Source: Cyathus striatus
Taxonomy: Eukaryota; Basidiomycota; Agaricomycetes; Agaricales; Nidulariaceae
Assembly: GCA_025738555.1 (NCBI GenBank)
Contig: JAOVFP010000015.1
Coordinates: 1,798,001 to 1,862,000, forward strand
Direction of reading: 5' to 3'
Length of the DNA: 64,000 bases
The stretch's first letter is position 1. Each line of letters opens with the position of its first letter. The translations under genes and the position numbers were made by a program. Shown piece by piece: positions 42,889-54,324 of this stretch. The notes below the pieces were generated by a model. That model was given only the letters and a program-made list of their open reading frames with translations. It searched no databases and was not told where the DNA came from.

Positions 42889-45054
42889 GATATTGCAGTC
42901 GGCAAGGGCAGTACTGATTTATAGCTCGTAAATAATCCTCGTGCTTGGAGTTGCTTCTGATTCGAAGAATGAACTCGCCTACGTATACGGACGATGTGTT
43001 GGAGTTAAAAAACGATGGGTACCGATTATATAGAGAATGGAACCTACCAATAAGCTTCCGCTTCACTCCTCCGTACTGTTTCCCAAGGTCATAAGTTTGG
43101 TGACAGGTACCAAGATGAGAAGGATCTCAAAACTATCCGTCATTCTAGCCTGCCAACGCCAAATGAGTACCTGCCAGACCGCCACGCATCGATATTTGAA
43201 AGGCTTGGAGAAGTTTTGCTCACAGGGTGTCCAACTGATCGCATTCAATTTTTGGTAAATTACAACCGCGTCACAACGCCTTATCCGGTGCCGGCTACCC
43301 TAGAAAAAGCGCCCGAATACCTCGCGAATGTTTAAGAAGTTCTTGAGACCAGCTATCTTCAACATTTGGCATGATATCTAATCTGCACAAGAACTTCTTT
43401 GAAGCAGCTTTGAAGAGGCGTGCGAGTACGAGCAGAGTTGGCTGTGTACTACATATTTTAGAGTGGAACATCGGACTGTCTATGTCCGTGATATTGATCA
43501 TGATCATGCGGAATTATGGATGAAAGTAGATGTTAATAGACTTTTCCAGTTATCTATCAGCGAGGAAGCCAGATGGCTTTGGAGAGGACATAGCAAACTG
43601 AAAGGAGGAAACGCTGACGCCTTTAACTTTCGGTACGCACGTGTCCAGTACTAAATAAGTAAAAGCCTGAGATGGTCTCCAGGTAAAACGACAGTCCAAC
43701 GACACTCGCAGATGTCCTTGCAGCCCTGCCAAAGGCTGGCAGATCGGTACGTGCAGAACATTGTTAATAATAGACTATTGGCTTATATGAGTTTATAATT
43801 GTACAACGCTGGATATAAGTGGTATAATAGAAGAGTTTAGAAATAGGACCGTGGCAAGCAACTCCCCGCCCGACTTTGGTCTTATGTGAAAGAGCTTTCT
43901 AACGCTTTTGCAGGAAGGATTAGCTGCGCAACCTGAAGAGTGAGAAGATAGTTCGATTTTTAAGCCTTAGGCGCCATAAACCCAGTCACGATTGAGGGGG
44001 CTCTGGAATTGGAAAATGGGAGCTTGCATGTAGATGCTGTCGAAATGCAATTACAGTGACTCTAAGTCTGGAGATACATCACAATGATAGACATGCGGGT
44101 GGTGTCAACTTCATTATCGATTTTACTCCCTCTGAACAGTGTTCTCGGAGATATGCGACGACGAACCCAGGAGAAGGAGTGAAGTCGAGCGACGAACATT
44201 CGATACGATACTAAATGATCTTCGGATGTGGAAGTTGTGTGGAAGAGAATGTGATTCATTCCGTTGACGCACAGAAGGCACAGCATAGAGTCGCCTGGAA
44301 GGTGAGAAGGTGTAAACATTAGGAGCTAGTAGGCCATGAGTAAAAATAGACACAGAAATTGTTAATCCCGGTGCTCAAGGCATAATTGTCCATTTTTGTC
44401 CATTCATCGAATAAATCGTTAATATTTGAGGTTCATAGCTGGACCTTATGGGGGCATGTATACCATATGCCGCGGACTTCCTGAACACTGGGCGGTGCAA
44501 CGGCCTAGCTGCCAAAGGTCAGAACATGAGAACAAGTGTTACCATTTCGGACAATGCGTTTAATTGGTTGGATCCAACCAGTACGGCATTGTATTCGCTA
44601 AGATCCAGCCAGTGACAGACGACAGCCCCATGAATAGCAGGAAGGCCTTCAGTAGTCTCGATAATAGCTTCAATATCATATTCTTGTGCCATCCGGGACT
44701 CAGACGGCGGATTTTACCGCTCGGAATTCGCTTGTACATGGATACTGGAGTTGCCGGTTCAACTAGACGCCTCCATAAGATGCTGTGTAGATAGCTATCG
44801 CGCCATAGATTCAGAGCAGGACCCCTGAAAGCAGTGTTGGAAGGGTCAGTCAATGGAGGTCAACATGGTCTGATTATATAATACACCATCTGACCTATAG
44901 ACGGGTCGGTCAAACCTATTGATGGGGTCGCAGGGGGTCTATAATCAAGATCATTCCCACGCCTTGCGTGACCCAGGGATTTGAGCGCCGAGAGACGCCA
45001 CAATTAACGCTCAGTTTATTGATTAGTAATTTCATTTGGCCTTTTCCATTGACC

Positions 45055-45089
45055 GTCAGTGGTTGACCGGTTGACTGTCAATCACTGAC
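45055..45089. repeat. Hairpin-forming inverted repeat
   Basis: Arms GTCAGTGGTTGAC (45055-45067) and GTCAATCACTGAC (45077-45089) are complementary with one G-T/A mismatch, around a 9-nt loop. Neighbouring TTGACC/TTGACT words suggest a repeat-rich element end. Confidence 0.6.
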
Positions 45090-45175
45090 TTAGACCCTTT
45101 TGACTGGCGGGGTCTGACCTGGTCATTGACAACGCTGCCTGAAAGCGCTCTTAGAGGTCGGAGGACGGACTCGAG

Positions 45176-45285
45176 ATTTGATATGCGGACAGGTTTTGGC
45201 GGCATATTGCCTTTCATACGCGGATTGTGGGAGGGTACCTCCAAAATTGCAGAGTTATACGCGGATTTTGTCCTCTGACCTTATT
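45176..45285 (+). repeat. ACGCGGA motif cluster, left of the transposon nest
   Basis: Contains ATGCGGACAGG (45181), ATACGCGGATTG (45215) and ATACGCGGATTTTGTCCTCTGACC (45257). The last strongly resembles ATACGCGGATTTTCCTCTGACA at 58301 on the other side of the nest, same orientation. Confidence 0.55.
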
Positions 45286-46156
45286 AAGCGCTTTGTAAGC
45301 ATCAAAATCTGCCGCAGGCGCTTATGTTAAAAATCCGTAATCGAACCCCCAATGAATCCTCAACAACAGAAACTTTAGCAACACTTTCAGTGTAAGTGGA
45401 AGCAAATACATGATGATTGAAGTTATCAGCTTGAAGATTACCAACTGCAAATTAACTCATGAAAGCAGGCCAAAAGTAGGCTCGTCGCATCGTAGAACAG
45501 GTACTATCATGTTATATTGTGGACATCCCGTTAGCCTATACCAATATCAGTATCTATGAGATTATAGACAGAGAACAAGCAGAAGCATACATTGAACAGT
45601 GCTGGTGTATTCTGGAAGTGTGACTGTTGATGGTCATTGTTGGTCGTTGTTGATGACAATGAGCACACACAAGGTACATGTCTGCTAATTTTCTCCATTT
45701 TTTATTATCTAAAAAGTAGTTGGAAGCAATTTCTTTTCTTCTGTTGCAATCAACTTGTTTATACTCTATCTATATTAGTCTACAATCAACTATTTGGTCA
45801 TGCATTACAAGGAACTGTGAATGATGAACTTGAATGGATATTTACATTATACATGATTTTGGCAAGCAATTAAGTACAACAAAATTTGAATGTCGAACAT
45901 TTTGAGATTTGGGTTAAATGGCTGTCACACTGAAAGTTGCGAACAGTTGGTCAGCAAGGTATTGATACAGTACATTGGCTACAATAAGCTAACAAAGAGA
46001 CTAAAATATTTAAATATGCAACAATTTAATGAAAATTGTTGCCCTGGCTCTTTTTGCACAGATCTTTGACTCGCACGCTCCAGGTTCCTTGGGTGGTAGG
46101 GATGTTGCTACAGCAGGGATGGAAAGGTTTATATATGATGGTATTAGGATATTTGG

Positions 46157-46517
46157 TGTAGAAACAGCAAGGACTCTGCACAGGGCAGTTGCTGATCTGG
46201 GTACAGGCTCACCTGAGAGGTAGAGTGTGTAGATAGAGGCTTAGAGCGACTGTAAGAAGAGTAAAGACTTTCTTGTTGTTATCCAGTAAAACTGGGGGGT
46301 TTATATACTGTACAAGAGGTGTATATAAATATCTACTGCTGTAAAAGGAGCTGTTAAGCTGTTATGCTGTTGAGTACAGCAGTACTGTATATAGTGCTAC
46401 TATAATTACATCTACCTAAGAATAAACATACTAGAAGGTTCTAGTATGTGCTACGGAGTTCCATGATTAGATAAGATCCGCTAGATCCGCTTTTGTCGAG
46501 ATAAGATAATCTCAACA
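46157..46517 (-). repeat. Copia LTR (3' LTR in element orientation)
   Basis: Begins TGTAGAAACAGC and ends AATCTCAACA on the plus strand. At all four substituted sites it carries the A or T state while the other LTR has G or C. Confidence 0.93.
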
Positions 46518-46666
46518 CTCCCCCTCGCTAAGTGCAACTGGTAAGTGCTCTTTGCGAATAAAAGTGGGATATGGTATGTGTCTATTATCCAGTAGAATGT
46601 ATCTAATGTTGATGTTTTTTTTGGATAGGGAGACACTTATTCCATGTAATGCGGAACTAATGAGCT

Positions 46667-48319
46667 CTAGTAGAACTCAAGTCCATATTCCTTGAGGAAT
46701 CTTTGGAACAATGTATTATCCAATGCCTTAGTTAACAAATCGGCAGGATTGTCAGTTCCAGGAACAAAGAAAACTTCAATCTGTCCATCTTCAATACATT
46801 GACGAATATAGTGATATCGAATATCAATGTGTTTTGTCCTATGCTCTTGCACGGGATTATTTGAAATGAAGATGGAAGCTTGGTTGTCACCACAAATGGG
46901 TGTGCGAGTTTCCTGGAATCCAAGTTCCATAAGAAGGGATTGGACCCACACAACTTGTTGACTACAGTCAGACAAGGCCATGTACTCAGCTTCTGTTGAT
47001 GATTGTGCAACAGTCCGTTGGGCACGTGATTGCCATGAGACAAGACCATTGGCTAGTTTAAGATAGAAGCCAGTGACAGATTTGCGTTTAATTTTATCCT
47101 GACCCCAGTCAGAATCTGTGTAGGCAATAAGTCCCATATTTGAACCACCATCATAGACAAGTGCATAGTCAGAAGTTCCAACTAAATAGTGGCAAATGCC
47201 AAGTGCTCTTGTGAGGTGTTCCTCAGAGGGGTTTGCAGAAAATTGTGAGAGTTTAATCACGGCGTAGGCGATGTCAGGACGTGTGCCTAGCATCAGGTAG
47301 AGAAGAGATCCAATTACAGATTGAAATCTCGATCGCAATTTGGGATCTGCAGTGCCTTGTGTAGCAGAAGGCTGATAGCCAGAAGGCAGCGGAGTTTTGT
47401 GTGCCTTAGCATTAGTCATGCCGAAGCGCTCCAAAACCTTCTTAAGGTATTCTGTCTGATCAAGCAATAATCGTTTGCGATCTCGATGTATACGAATTCC
47501 AAGGAATTCTTTGGCTTCGCCTAAATCACGGCATTCCCATTGTTGCATAAATTCTGACTTCTTTTTTAGGACCAGTGTCAGATTGGGTCCAAGGAATAAG
47601 GCATCATCCACATAGACAATAGCGAATACAACTTTGCCATGTCTGTCCTTGTAGACAAATACTCCAGCATCTGAAAGGACGCGAGTAAAACCTAGAGTCT
47701 TCATGGACTAGGTGAGCTCTTTCCACCGCGCTAGTGATGCTTGCTTCAAACCATAAAGAGCACGTGTAAGGCACCAAACCTTATGCTCTTGTCCACAGAC
47801 TTTGAAGCCCTCAGGTTGTTCCATATAGATTTCCTCATCAAGTAATCCATAGAGGAAGGTGGTCTTTACATCAAGACCTTGCAAGTGCCAGCCTTCTAAG
47901 GCAGATAGTGCTAGCATGATACGAACAGTTTCATATCTGACTACAGGTGAGAATATCTCATCATAGTCAATGCCTTCTCTCTGTGAGAAACCCTTGGCAA
48001 CAAGGCATGAGCGTTTTCTACCATCAGATTTAGTAGAAAAAACCCAGCGGTTCTTTATGGCCTTTCGGCCAGGTGGGAGATCAACCAGCTCATAAACTTT
48101 GCGCTTGTGAAGAGCCTCTAATTCTTTGCAGCAAGCATCGAGCCACTCCTTTTGCTGCTGTTTAGGCAACTTAAAGATGTCCCTATAATGGACAGGAGTG
48201 TTCTCCTCAGGAATCGCTTTCTGAAGTAGGAAATTTAATAAATCCACTCCCCCTTCCCGGACTATTTTATGAAGCCAGGTTTCATCGTCTGATTGAGAGT
48301 GAGACAGTCTGTCGCTCAT
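46667..48319 (-). pseudogene. Copia reverse transcriptase - RNase H, interrupted by TAG
   Basis: The first part (48319-47708) holds the RT start: KNRWVFSTKSDG, RLVAKGF-like CLVAKGFSQREGIDY, FSPVVRYETVRIML, DVKTTFLYG (first catalytic Asp) and LYGLKQASLARWKELT. It stops at TAG 47708-47710 and continues in the same frame after it: MKTLGF, the catalytic YVDDALFLG, then RNase H with AYTDSDWGQDK, STEAEYMALSDC and DNQASIFI, ending at 46667. Family identity is certain from the YVDD and RNase H motifs. The frame of gag-integrase joins this one only through a shift near 48460, so the coding potential upstream of 48319 extends in this frame to about 48460. Confidence 0.88.
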
Positions 48320-48495
48320 GGAAGCTGGATTATCAGAAATTGGTCCAGGAACCGTATTCTGAGGAGAATGATCTGGTCCATGGGAGCTACCCGGTTCACC
48401 AGTGGTACGTCTCCAGTTCTGATTGTTATCTTGTTCTCTCAGTACTTCAGTAGGGGTCTATCCCCATATATATTATCAGGACGATTTATGGGTTT

Positions 48496-51400
48496 TCACT
48501 CACGACCAGAGCGGTGTGGTGCCTGTTGCTCTTCCTCTCTTGGAGGACCTGGTGGTGTGGGCGCAGAACTCGGAGCAGGTTCGTCGTCATGATCGTGCTG
48601 AGGTTCACTTGTAGGAGGGTTGGATGGGTGACGTGTCTCAGAACGTGTAGGTCCTGGACTAAAATCATCATCATCACCAAATTGCGATTCATTATCTGAG
48701 TGTGGAGAAAATTGATCAGGATCTGTTGGCGGCAGATCATGATCAGATGGTTTATCACATCTGGGGAAAGTATCCTCCAGAAATTGGGCGGTTCCAGCAT
48801 TAAAGAGAGTGTTGGTTGAGCGCATGAACTGATGTCCTTTAACTCCATCTGGTACACCCAGATAGGTCATTAGTTCAGAACAAGGTGCTAGTTTGTTGGC
48901 ACGTTTTTCCTTGGGAAGGTAAACATATGCACCACAACCAAATACTCGTAAATGTGAAATGTCAGGCTTTTCATTCCACAGAATCTCATATGGAGATTTC
49001 CAATGATGACGGGAAAGTGGTGTGCGATTATAAACATGGACAGCATGCATTATAGCAAATTCCCACCAAGATTGGGGAAGACATGCATCAAAACGCATGG
49101 CTTGTGCTTTTTCCATGATAGTGCGATTAAATTGCTCAGCACGACCATTCTGCTGATGAACATATGGTAAGCTTGTCAAAATCTCTATGCCACGATCTCG
49201 GAGATAGTTATCAAATTCGTCTGACTTATACTCTCCCCCTGCATCGGACTGCCATTGCTTTATTTTGGCATTGTATTGTGTATCAATCATGGCAGTAAAT
49301 CGCTTTAAAGCCACAAGAGAGTCTGATTTATGGTGCAATAAAATTGTCCAGCCATGGGAAGTGTAATCGTCAAAGAATGACATCATGTACTTATATCTAT
49401 GGTAAGATAGTACAGGAAACTCTTTGAGATCAGAGTGAATCTTCTCAAAAGGGCGAGAAGCTCTAGATTCGGATCGCGGGTAAGATTTAGAAGGCATTTT
49501 GCCTTCTGCGCATCCTCGGCATGGAGAGACTTGCTTAGGAATGGAAATCTCTGAAGAGATACCATCCACATTATCCCTGACATGACGCATTACATCTTTA
49601 GACAGATGTCCCAGACGTTTATGCCATCGATCATAGTCCACATTTAATGCAGACTTCACATGTGTGGTGTTAGTCTTCAATATTTCAGAAGTCAACCAGA
49701 ACATGTGATCATGATGTGAGTGCAGTTTACAGGAAAGATGAAGTTCATTTTTCTGTGTGTAAAAACCCAGCATGTTGGACGATCCACGCACTACATAATC
49801 TTTATGAAGGATCTGTCCCATAGAAAGAAGTCGAGTTTGACCCAGTTTTTCAAAGTGAAGAACTGGCCATAGTAGCGATGTTCGTTCAGTAACAGAACCA
49901 TCATCAGCTTCGACTTTGTGCTTAATGTGTACTTCACCAACTGCAGTGATATTTTCAATTCCACTGCCAGTTATGACTTTGCCAAAATCTCCAGTTTTGT
50001 ATTTGGAGAAATCATTCAAATCACCAGTCATGTGCATTGAAGCACCTGAATCCATGATCCAGTCAACTGAACTAGTTGCTTTTCCTTTTCCCTTACATTT
50101 ACTACAAGAAGCAGCATGTGTATCACATTTATTCTGTAGACTATGTAAATCTACAGATGAAGTCCGTAAGCGTCGCAAAATTTCGTCATCAACAGCAGCC
50201 ATTAATATATGCGAATTTAATTGAAGAGGGTGCTGTGACAAATGCATCAGCTCACATTTCAAATGTGAAGGGAAAGGAACTTGCCTCTCATCATATCCAC
50301 CGATATCGATATCAGATCCAAGGGAAACGGCATCATCCTCATCCATGTCTGAACCCCAGTCAAGTGGAGCATCTGCATCTATTGGTTCATCCTCATTAGA
50401 AGGAACCTCACAGATACGCTCGGCAAGGGGTGGAGAGTCATCAAGGGTGACTTTGGAGGTGGATGGGCCATTTCGCTCAATAATCTCCTCAAATCTCCTA
50501 ACATGGAGAGCTGTCTTGGGAAGCTCAAAGCGATCACAGAAGGATCGAGCCTGCTTATAGACAGGGTAGACATCCATGGACTTGTTCTCACCTTGGTAGG
50601 CTTGAGCAGGGGTCCCATGGACTCGCTTAAAGACAGTGGAGGAGGGATCGGAGAGACGTTCCAGAAGTGTGGGAGAAGGCCCAACTTCTGGAGCAAGTGC
50701 AACAGAGGCGACATGAGAGTGGCCATGGTCATGGGAGTGAGTATGGGGGTTCCCACCATTGCGTTGGTTCTTACCACCACGGGTGTTATGGCGGTTCTTC
50801 TTCTTCTGGTTAGGTCTGTTACCAGAAGAATTACCAGAGTTCTGGTTGCCGTCATTCTGCTTCTGCTGATTACCATTCCAGCGAGGATTGGTCTGCTTGC
50901 GTTTAATGGCGGAAGCTTTCTGTGCACGTTGAGAGCCAGTGGTCTGGCGTGCATGCTCAGCAGAGAGTGTGGAAGCGATAGTGGTGATAGAGAGTTTATC
51001 CTTGGCAGTAGTAGCCAGGATAGTGGATGCAATATTATCCCATTTATTGGGGATGGCCATAAGGAGGATCATAGAACGAATAAAGTCATTGAGTTTGACA
51101 TCATTCGTGGAAAGGCGATCGAAGATAGTGTTAAGAACTGCAACATCAGGGGCAGGATCACCACCTGAGAGTTTGAAGGACAAAGCGTGCTTGAAATCGG
51201 CAAAGATGGTAGCTGGAGTAGGTGTACCAAAAGTCTTTTTCAAGAGTTCCCAAGTGTCATAAGCAGAATCTTTGACATATTGCTGAAGTGACTCAGAGAT
51301 ACGAAGTGAGATAATACCAATAGCAGCATCATCATCTGAGTCCCAGATCTCAATAGATTTGAGATTCTCAGCATATCCCTCATCTCCAACCTTTAATTCA

Positions 51401-51540
51401 AGAGGTCGGTCGCGAGTTCCAGAGGTGATGCTCCAGAGTCTTTGGCTTTTCAAGATGCTGGTCATCTTGAGCACCCATTGCTGGTAGTTGGAGCCATCAA
51501 ACATGGGAGCAGTGGCAATAACAGAAGAGTTGGCAGACAT
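48496..51540 (-). CDS. Copia gag - protease - integrase polyprotein (truncated), 1014 aa
   Basis: From ATG 51540. The gag region (residues 1-290) includes FDGSNYQQWVLKM, typical of copia gag. A Gly/Asn/His-rich basic segment follows. Protease: WIMDSGASMHMTG (residues about 490-502; catalytic Asp-Ser-Gly). Integrase: zinc-binding HKRLGHLSKDV...CRGCAEGK, catalytic core with HSDLKEF, SFFDDYTSH, QSDAGGEYKSDEF and NGRAEQFNRTIMEKA, then the GAYVYLPKEKR C-terminal part. The frame ends at a TGA (48496-48498) inside sequence that still reads like polyprotein (KPINRPDNIYG), so the stop is probably a mutation of CGA or TGG rather than the natural end. Confidence 0.9.
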   Translation of the reverse strand: MSANSSVIATAPMFDGSNYQQWVLKMTSILKSQRLWSITSGTRDRPLELKVGDEGYAENLKSIEIWDSDDDAAIGIISLRISESLQQYVKDSAYDTWELLKKTFGTPTPATIFADFKHALSFKLSGGDPAPDVAVLNTIFDRLSTNDVKLNDFIRSMILLMAIPNKWDNIASTILATTAKDKLSITTIASTLSAEHARQTTGSQRAQKASAIKRKQTNPRWNGNQQKQNDGNQNSGNSSGNRPNQKKKNRHNTRGGKNQRNGGNPHTHSHDHGHSHVASVALAPEVGPSPTLLERLSDPSSTVFKRVHGTPAQAYQGENKSMDVYPVYKQARSFCDRFELPKTALHVRRFEEIIERNGPSTSKVTLDDSPPLAERICEVPSNEDEPIDADAPLDWGSDMDEDDAVSLGSDIDIGGYDERQVPFPSHLKCELMHLSQHPLQLNSHILMAAVDDEILRRLRTSSVDLHSLQNKCDTHAASCSKCKGKGKATSSVDWIMDSGASMHMTGDLNDFSKYKTGDFGKVITGSGIENITAVGEVHIKHKVEADDGSVTERTSLLWPVLHFEKLGQTRLLSMGQILHKDYVVRGSSNMLGFYTQKNELHLSCKLHSHHDHMFWLTSEILKTNTTHVKSALNVDYDRWHKRLGHLSKDVMRHVRDNVDGISSEISIPKQVSPCRGCAEGKMPSKSYPRSESRASRPFEKIHSDLKEFPVLSYHRYKYMMSFFDDYTSHGWTILLHHKSDSLVALKRFTAMIDTQYNAKIKQWQSDAGGEYKSDEFDNYLRDRGIEILTSLPYVHQQNGRAEQFNRTIMEKAQAMRFDACLPQSWWEFAIMHAVHVYNRTPLSRHHWKSPYEILWNEKPDISHLRVFGCGAYVYLPKEKRANKLAPCSELMTYLGVPDGVKGHQFMRSTNTLFNAGTAQFLEDTFPRCDKPSDHDLPPTDPDQFSPHSDNESQFGDDDDFSPGPTRSETRHPSNPPTSEPQHDHDDEPAPSSAPTPPGPPREEEQQAPHRSGRE

Positions 51541-51856
51541 TGTGATCTGAGAGGTACAATGTCAGTAACTTGTAAAGCACATAAAATAGAGAAAAAGTGT
51601 AGCTTGTGCTCTACTAGTTAGCAGTGGTATGCATGTGATCATTGCCATCAATAATGACGACATAGATCAGAGTGGCATGCAAAGCACACATGCAGCGATC
51701 CTTAAGATCAGCAGTTCATGGTGCAACCACTGTGAGGATCACCTCAACATCATGCTATACAGCGATGGAGAGAGATCACTCTGGGTTATCCCAGTCAGCA
51801 AGCATGCGTACAGCCAGTAGGGGCGCATTACATGTGCATAACCGGGGCCCATAACC

Positions 51857-52216
51857 TGTAGAAACAGCAAGGACTCTGCACAGGGCAGTTGCTGATCTGG
51901 GTACAGGCTCACCTGAGAGGTAGAGTGTGTAGATAGAGGCTTAGAGCGACTGTAAGAAGAGTAAAGACTTTCTTGTTGTTATCCAGTAGAACTGGGGGTT
52001 TGTATACTGTACAAGAGGTGTATATAAACATCTACTGCTGTAAAAGGAGCTGTTAAGCTGTTATGCTGTTGAGTACAGCAGTACCGTATATAGTGCTACT
52101 ATAATTACATCTACCTAAGAATAAACATACTAGAAGGTTCTAGTATGTGCTACGGAGTTCCATGATTAGATAAGATCCGCTAGATCCGCTTTTGTCGAGA
52201 TAAGATAATCTCAACA
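51857..52216 (-). repeat. Copia LTR (5' LTR in element orientation)
   Basis: 360 bp, the counterpart of 46157-46517. The sequence just inside it (51840-51856, minus strand GGTTATGGGCCCCGG) is where the primer-binding site should be; I cannot name the tRNA. Confidence 0.93.
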
Positions 52217-52440
52217 TTTGGTGTGCATATTTTACTGTTCTTAATGCTATGGTTGTAGTACTTAAGTGGTCTATTTGGCTATTAGTGATTGTGAAGGATA
52301 GGTGATCAAGGGGTGTGGGTGAGAGTGCAAGAAGTGCGCGCTTCCCAACTTGGTTTATTCTCTCCTGCTGGGGGGCCGGGGTGAGCACTGACTCCCACAC
52401 ACTAGGCTTGACGCGACGAGTGAGTCTCGGACCCCAACAT

Positions 52441-54200
52441 TTAGGAAAGACTATGCTTATGTGTTTGCAGATTGATGTTGTTTTGTTGTGCATTGGCATT
52501 GTATGTGGTGTAGCTGACAAAACTTGTATGTATGTCTGGAGTTGCTTGAATGTATGGGGCCACTGCTTGTGCGTGTCATCGTAGGTACAGCTGGAAAGAG
52601 TTGCCTGCCCATCTGCCCTTGGTTTTTACGACTTCAAATAGAACCCCACGCAACAGATACTCTAGGGTGGATCTGATACGAATGCCGTGTCCTGGCATGG
52701 ATTTCAAGCCGGCTACTTTGGTTGCTTCTCTGATTCTTGTCATGAAGGCTCTTCTGGACAAAGGCTTGTGCACCCCTTTGGTGTCTTGGTATGTGAAGAG
52801 GTGGCCATCTATTGGGGGCTGGTTTATGGCCAAATGGTGGGACATTGCTGCTTCTGGGTCTGTGGGTCCATTCTGTCTCGCCCAGAAGACATCTTCTCCT
52901 TCAGGTGTCACCTTTGTTTGCGGTATTCGCAAATTGGTTACTTTGTTCCCCTCATGGTCTTGGGTTCGGGATAGGTGTCTGGGGGTGATGTATCGGCAAG
53001 GGTCGAATTTCTGGTTTATGTGTTCCACCGTGAATTCTCCAAGTTGGGCTGTTGCATAGAAGCATGTTGTTAAACATGTGTATATTGCTGCATCTTTTGG
53101 TATGTCAAGATTCAGCCTGCTCTTGATTCCTGTGATGTACCCTGGTGTGTATGGTTCTCATTTCGCCTTCTTTGAAGTTGCTGGGGTTAATCTGTCTGCT
53201 GCCGTTAGCAGGCTATCCACCTCCGCTTGGTTTATCTCCCATGGGATGCGGTGTAATAAGTGCCAGGCTCGTATTCCCATTACATAGTTGCATATCGTTT
53301 TCCCAGAGTATATGTGTGCAAATTGTGCTATTAAAATAGCCAGTATTTCTTGTCAAATTGGTGTTCTGTCTTCCTCTGTCATATTTCGTTTGTTGCAAAA
53401 GACTTGGTAGGATAAAAGGCCACTTCCATATGTAGTGTCACATCCCATTCTTTTCCACTAGGGACAAGAACCTTGGAGTAGATAATCTAATAGCGGAGTA
53501 ACTTGTACAACATTAGTAGGGTGTGTGGAGATGATGAACAAGTACGGGAGTAGTGGAACGTTGGCTTCAACTTGTGTGTTGCGCCCCTTGGACTTCCAGT
53601 TCCATATTTAGAACAAAGCAGAGTAAGTGGCAAATTAGCGGAGTTGGCTCAAGGCCCAAGTGGGAGAAGGGTGTAAACGTAGTTGATTCAAAACTGAAGT
53701 CTATCTACATTACAGGAGTAGTTTATATAGTAAACTACTTTGTCTGAATGTGTATGGAGTAATGCCCATGGGTATGTGGCATCCTAGGGTTAAGTAAACT
53801 CCATGAAATGTAGAACATGGTAAACTAGTAGTACGCCTCTAGATTATAGTCATAGGAGAAATGGCTGCGGCTGGAGAACGAGGTAGTAATATTAAAGGGA
53901 AGGAACAAGTAAACAGTTACAAGTAAACATTAGTAAGGAAGAGTTCGATATATAACAAGTATACATAGTCTGGAGGAAACATACTAAAAGCAGAGTAAAC
54001 TTGGAGTTGACTCCAATGGTACAGGGATTGTCACAGATATGACATGTAGTGAGGGTGCTTTCTTCCCAGGCAAATTCCATTACTGCTGCTACTCGTTCTT
54101 TGTCTTCCCTTGTAACTCCTTGTGTATTTGTTGTGATTGCTTGTATGGGTTGCCAGGTTATGAGTCTGTCTTTTGCCCTGCAATGTGGGCAAAGGTGTGA
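52441..54200 (-). pseudogene. DIRS tyrosine recombinase, split by a solo LTR and three TGA codons
   Basis: The N-terminal part (about 54045-54200) reads CRAKDRLITWQPIQ and EFAWEESTLTT. The frame resumes exactly after the solo LTR with YGSGLLSYQVFCNKRN, then AILIAQFAHIYSGKTI, NYVMGIRAWHLLH, EPYTPGYITGI and the catalytic C-terminal region HGIRIRSTLEYLLRG (conserved His-x-x-Arg) and VKTKGRWAGNSFQLYLR (region containing the final His/Trp and Tyr). In-frame TGA codons occur at 53353, 53158 and 52576. In normal members these sites lie inside conserved sequence. The start coordinate is approximate. Confidence 0.8.
53436..54044 (+). mobile_element. Solo LTR, 609 bp, inside the DIRS recombinase
   Basis: Starts TGTCACATCCC and ends CAGATATGACA, with TGTCA/TGACA terminal inverted repeats. 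Perfect 5-bp target duplication TGTAG at 53431-53435 and 54045-54049. Treating the LTR plus one duplication (614 bp) as an insertion explains exactly why the recombinase reading frame breaks and resumes. The TGTCACA start is typical of fungal Ty3/gypsy LTRs, so this is probably the product of LTR-LTR recombination of such an element; no internal region remains. Confidence 0.85.
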
Positions 54201-54324
54201 TGAGATTGGGGTGAGTTGTAGTGAATATGGCATAGTGTTTTTTCGGATTGAAGTTCGTGAATGTCTTTCTGGGAGTTGGTTTCTTTGTTCCTGGTGTTGT
54301 CTTCCTTGTTGTGCCATTGCTCTC

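Larger units (their letters stand above)
42889..46156. other. Gene-poor stretch with decayed sequence left of the copia element
   Basis: Short frames at 43463, 44062-44353 and 44560-44853 have no recognisable domains. A frame at 46029-46156 (MKIVALALFAQIFDSHAPG ... FIYDGIRIFG) is cut by the copia insertion and could be a piece of an older element. ACGCGGA motifs and a hairpin lie near 45.05-45.28 kb and are listed separately. Confidence 0.4.
46157..52216 (-). mobile_element. Ty1/copia LTR retrotransposon, 6.06 kb, nearly intact but coding-defective
   Basis: Two LTRs of 361 and 360 bp (46157-46517 and 51857-52216), TG...CA ended, enclose gag-pol on the minus strand in the copia order gag, protease, integrase, RT, RNase H. 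The 5-bp target duplication TTTGG is present at 46152-46156 and 52217-52221. The polypurine tract is the reverse complement of CTCCCCCTC at 46518, next to the downstream LTR. The LTRs differ by four transitions and one G-run indel, about 98.6% identity, implying a young insertion. Coding defects: an in-frame TGA (48496), a frameshift near 48460 and a TAG (47708), so this copy cannot make a complete polyprotein. Confidence 0.95.

Noticed and set aside
50503..51168. Forward open frame of 221 codons
   Set aside because: Antisense shadow of the copia gag region.
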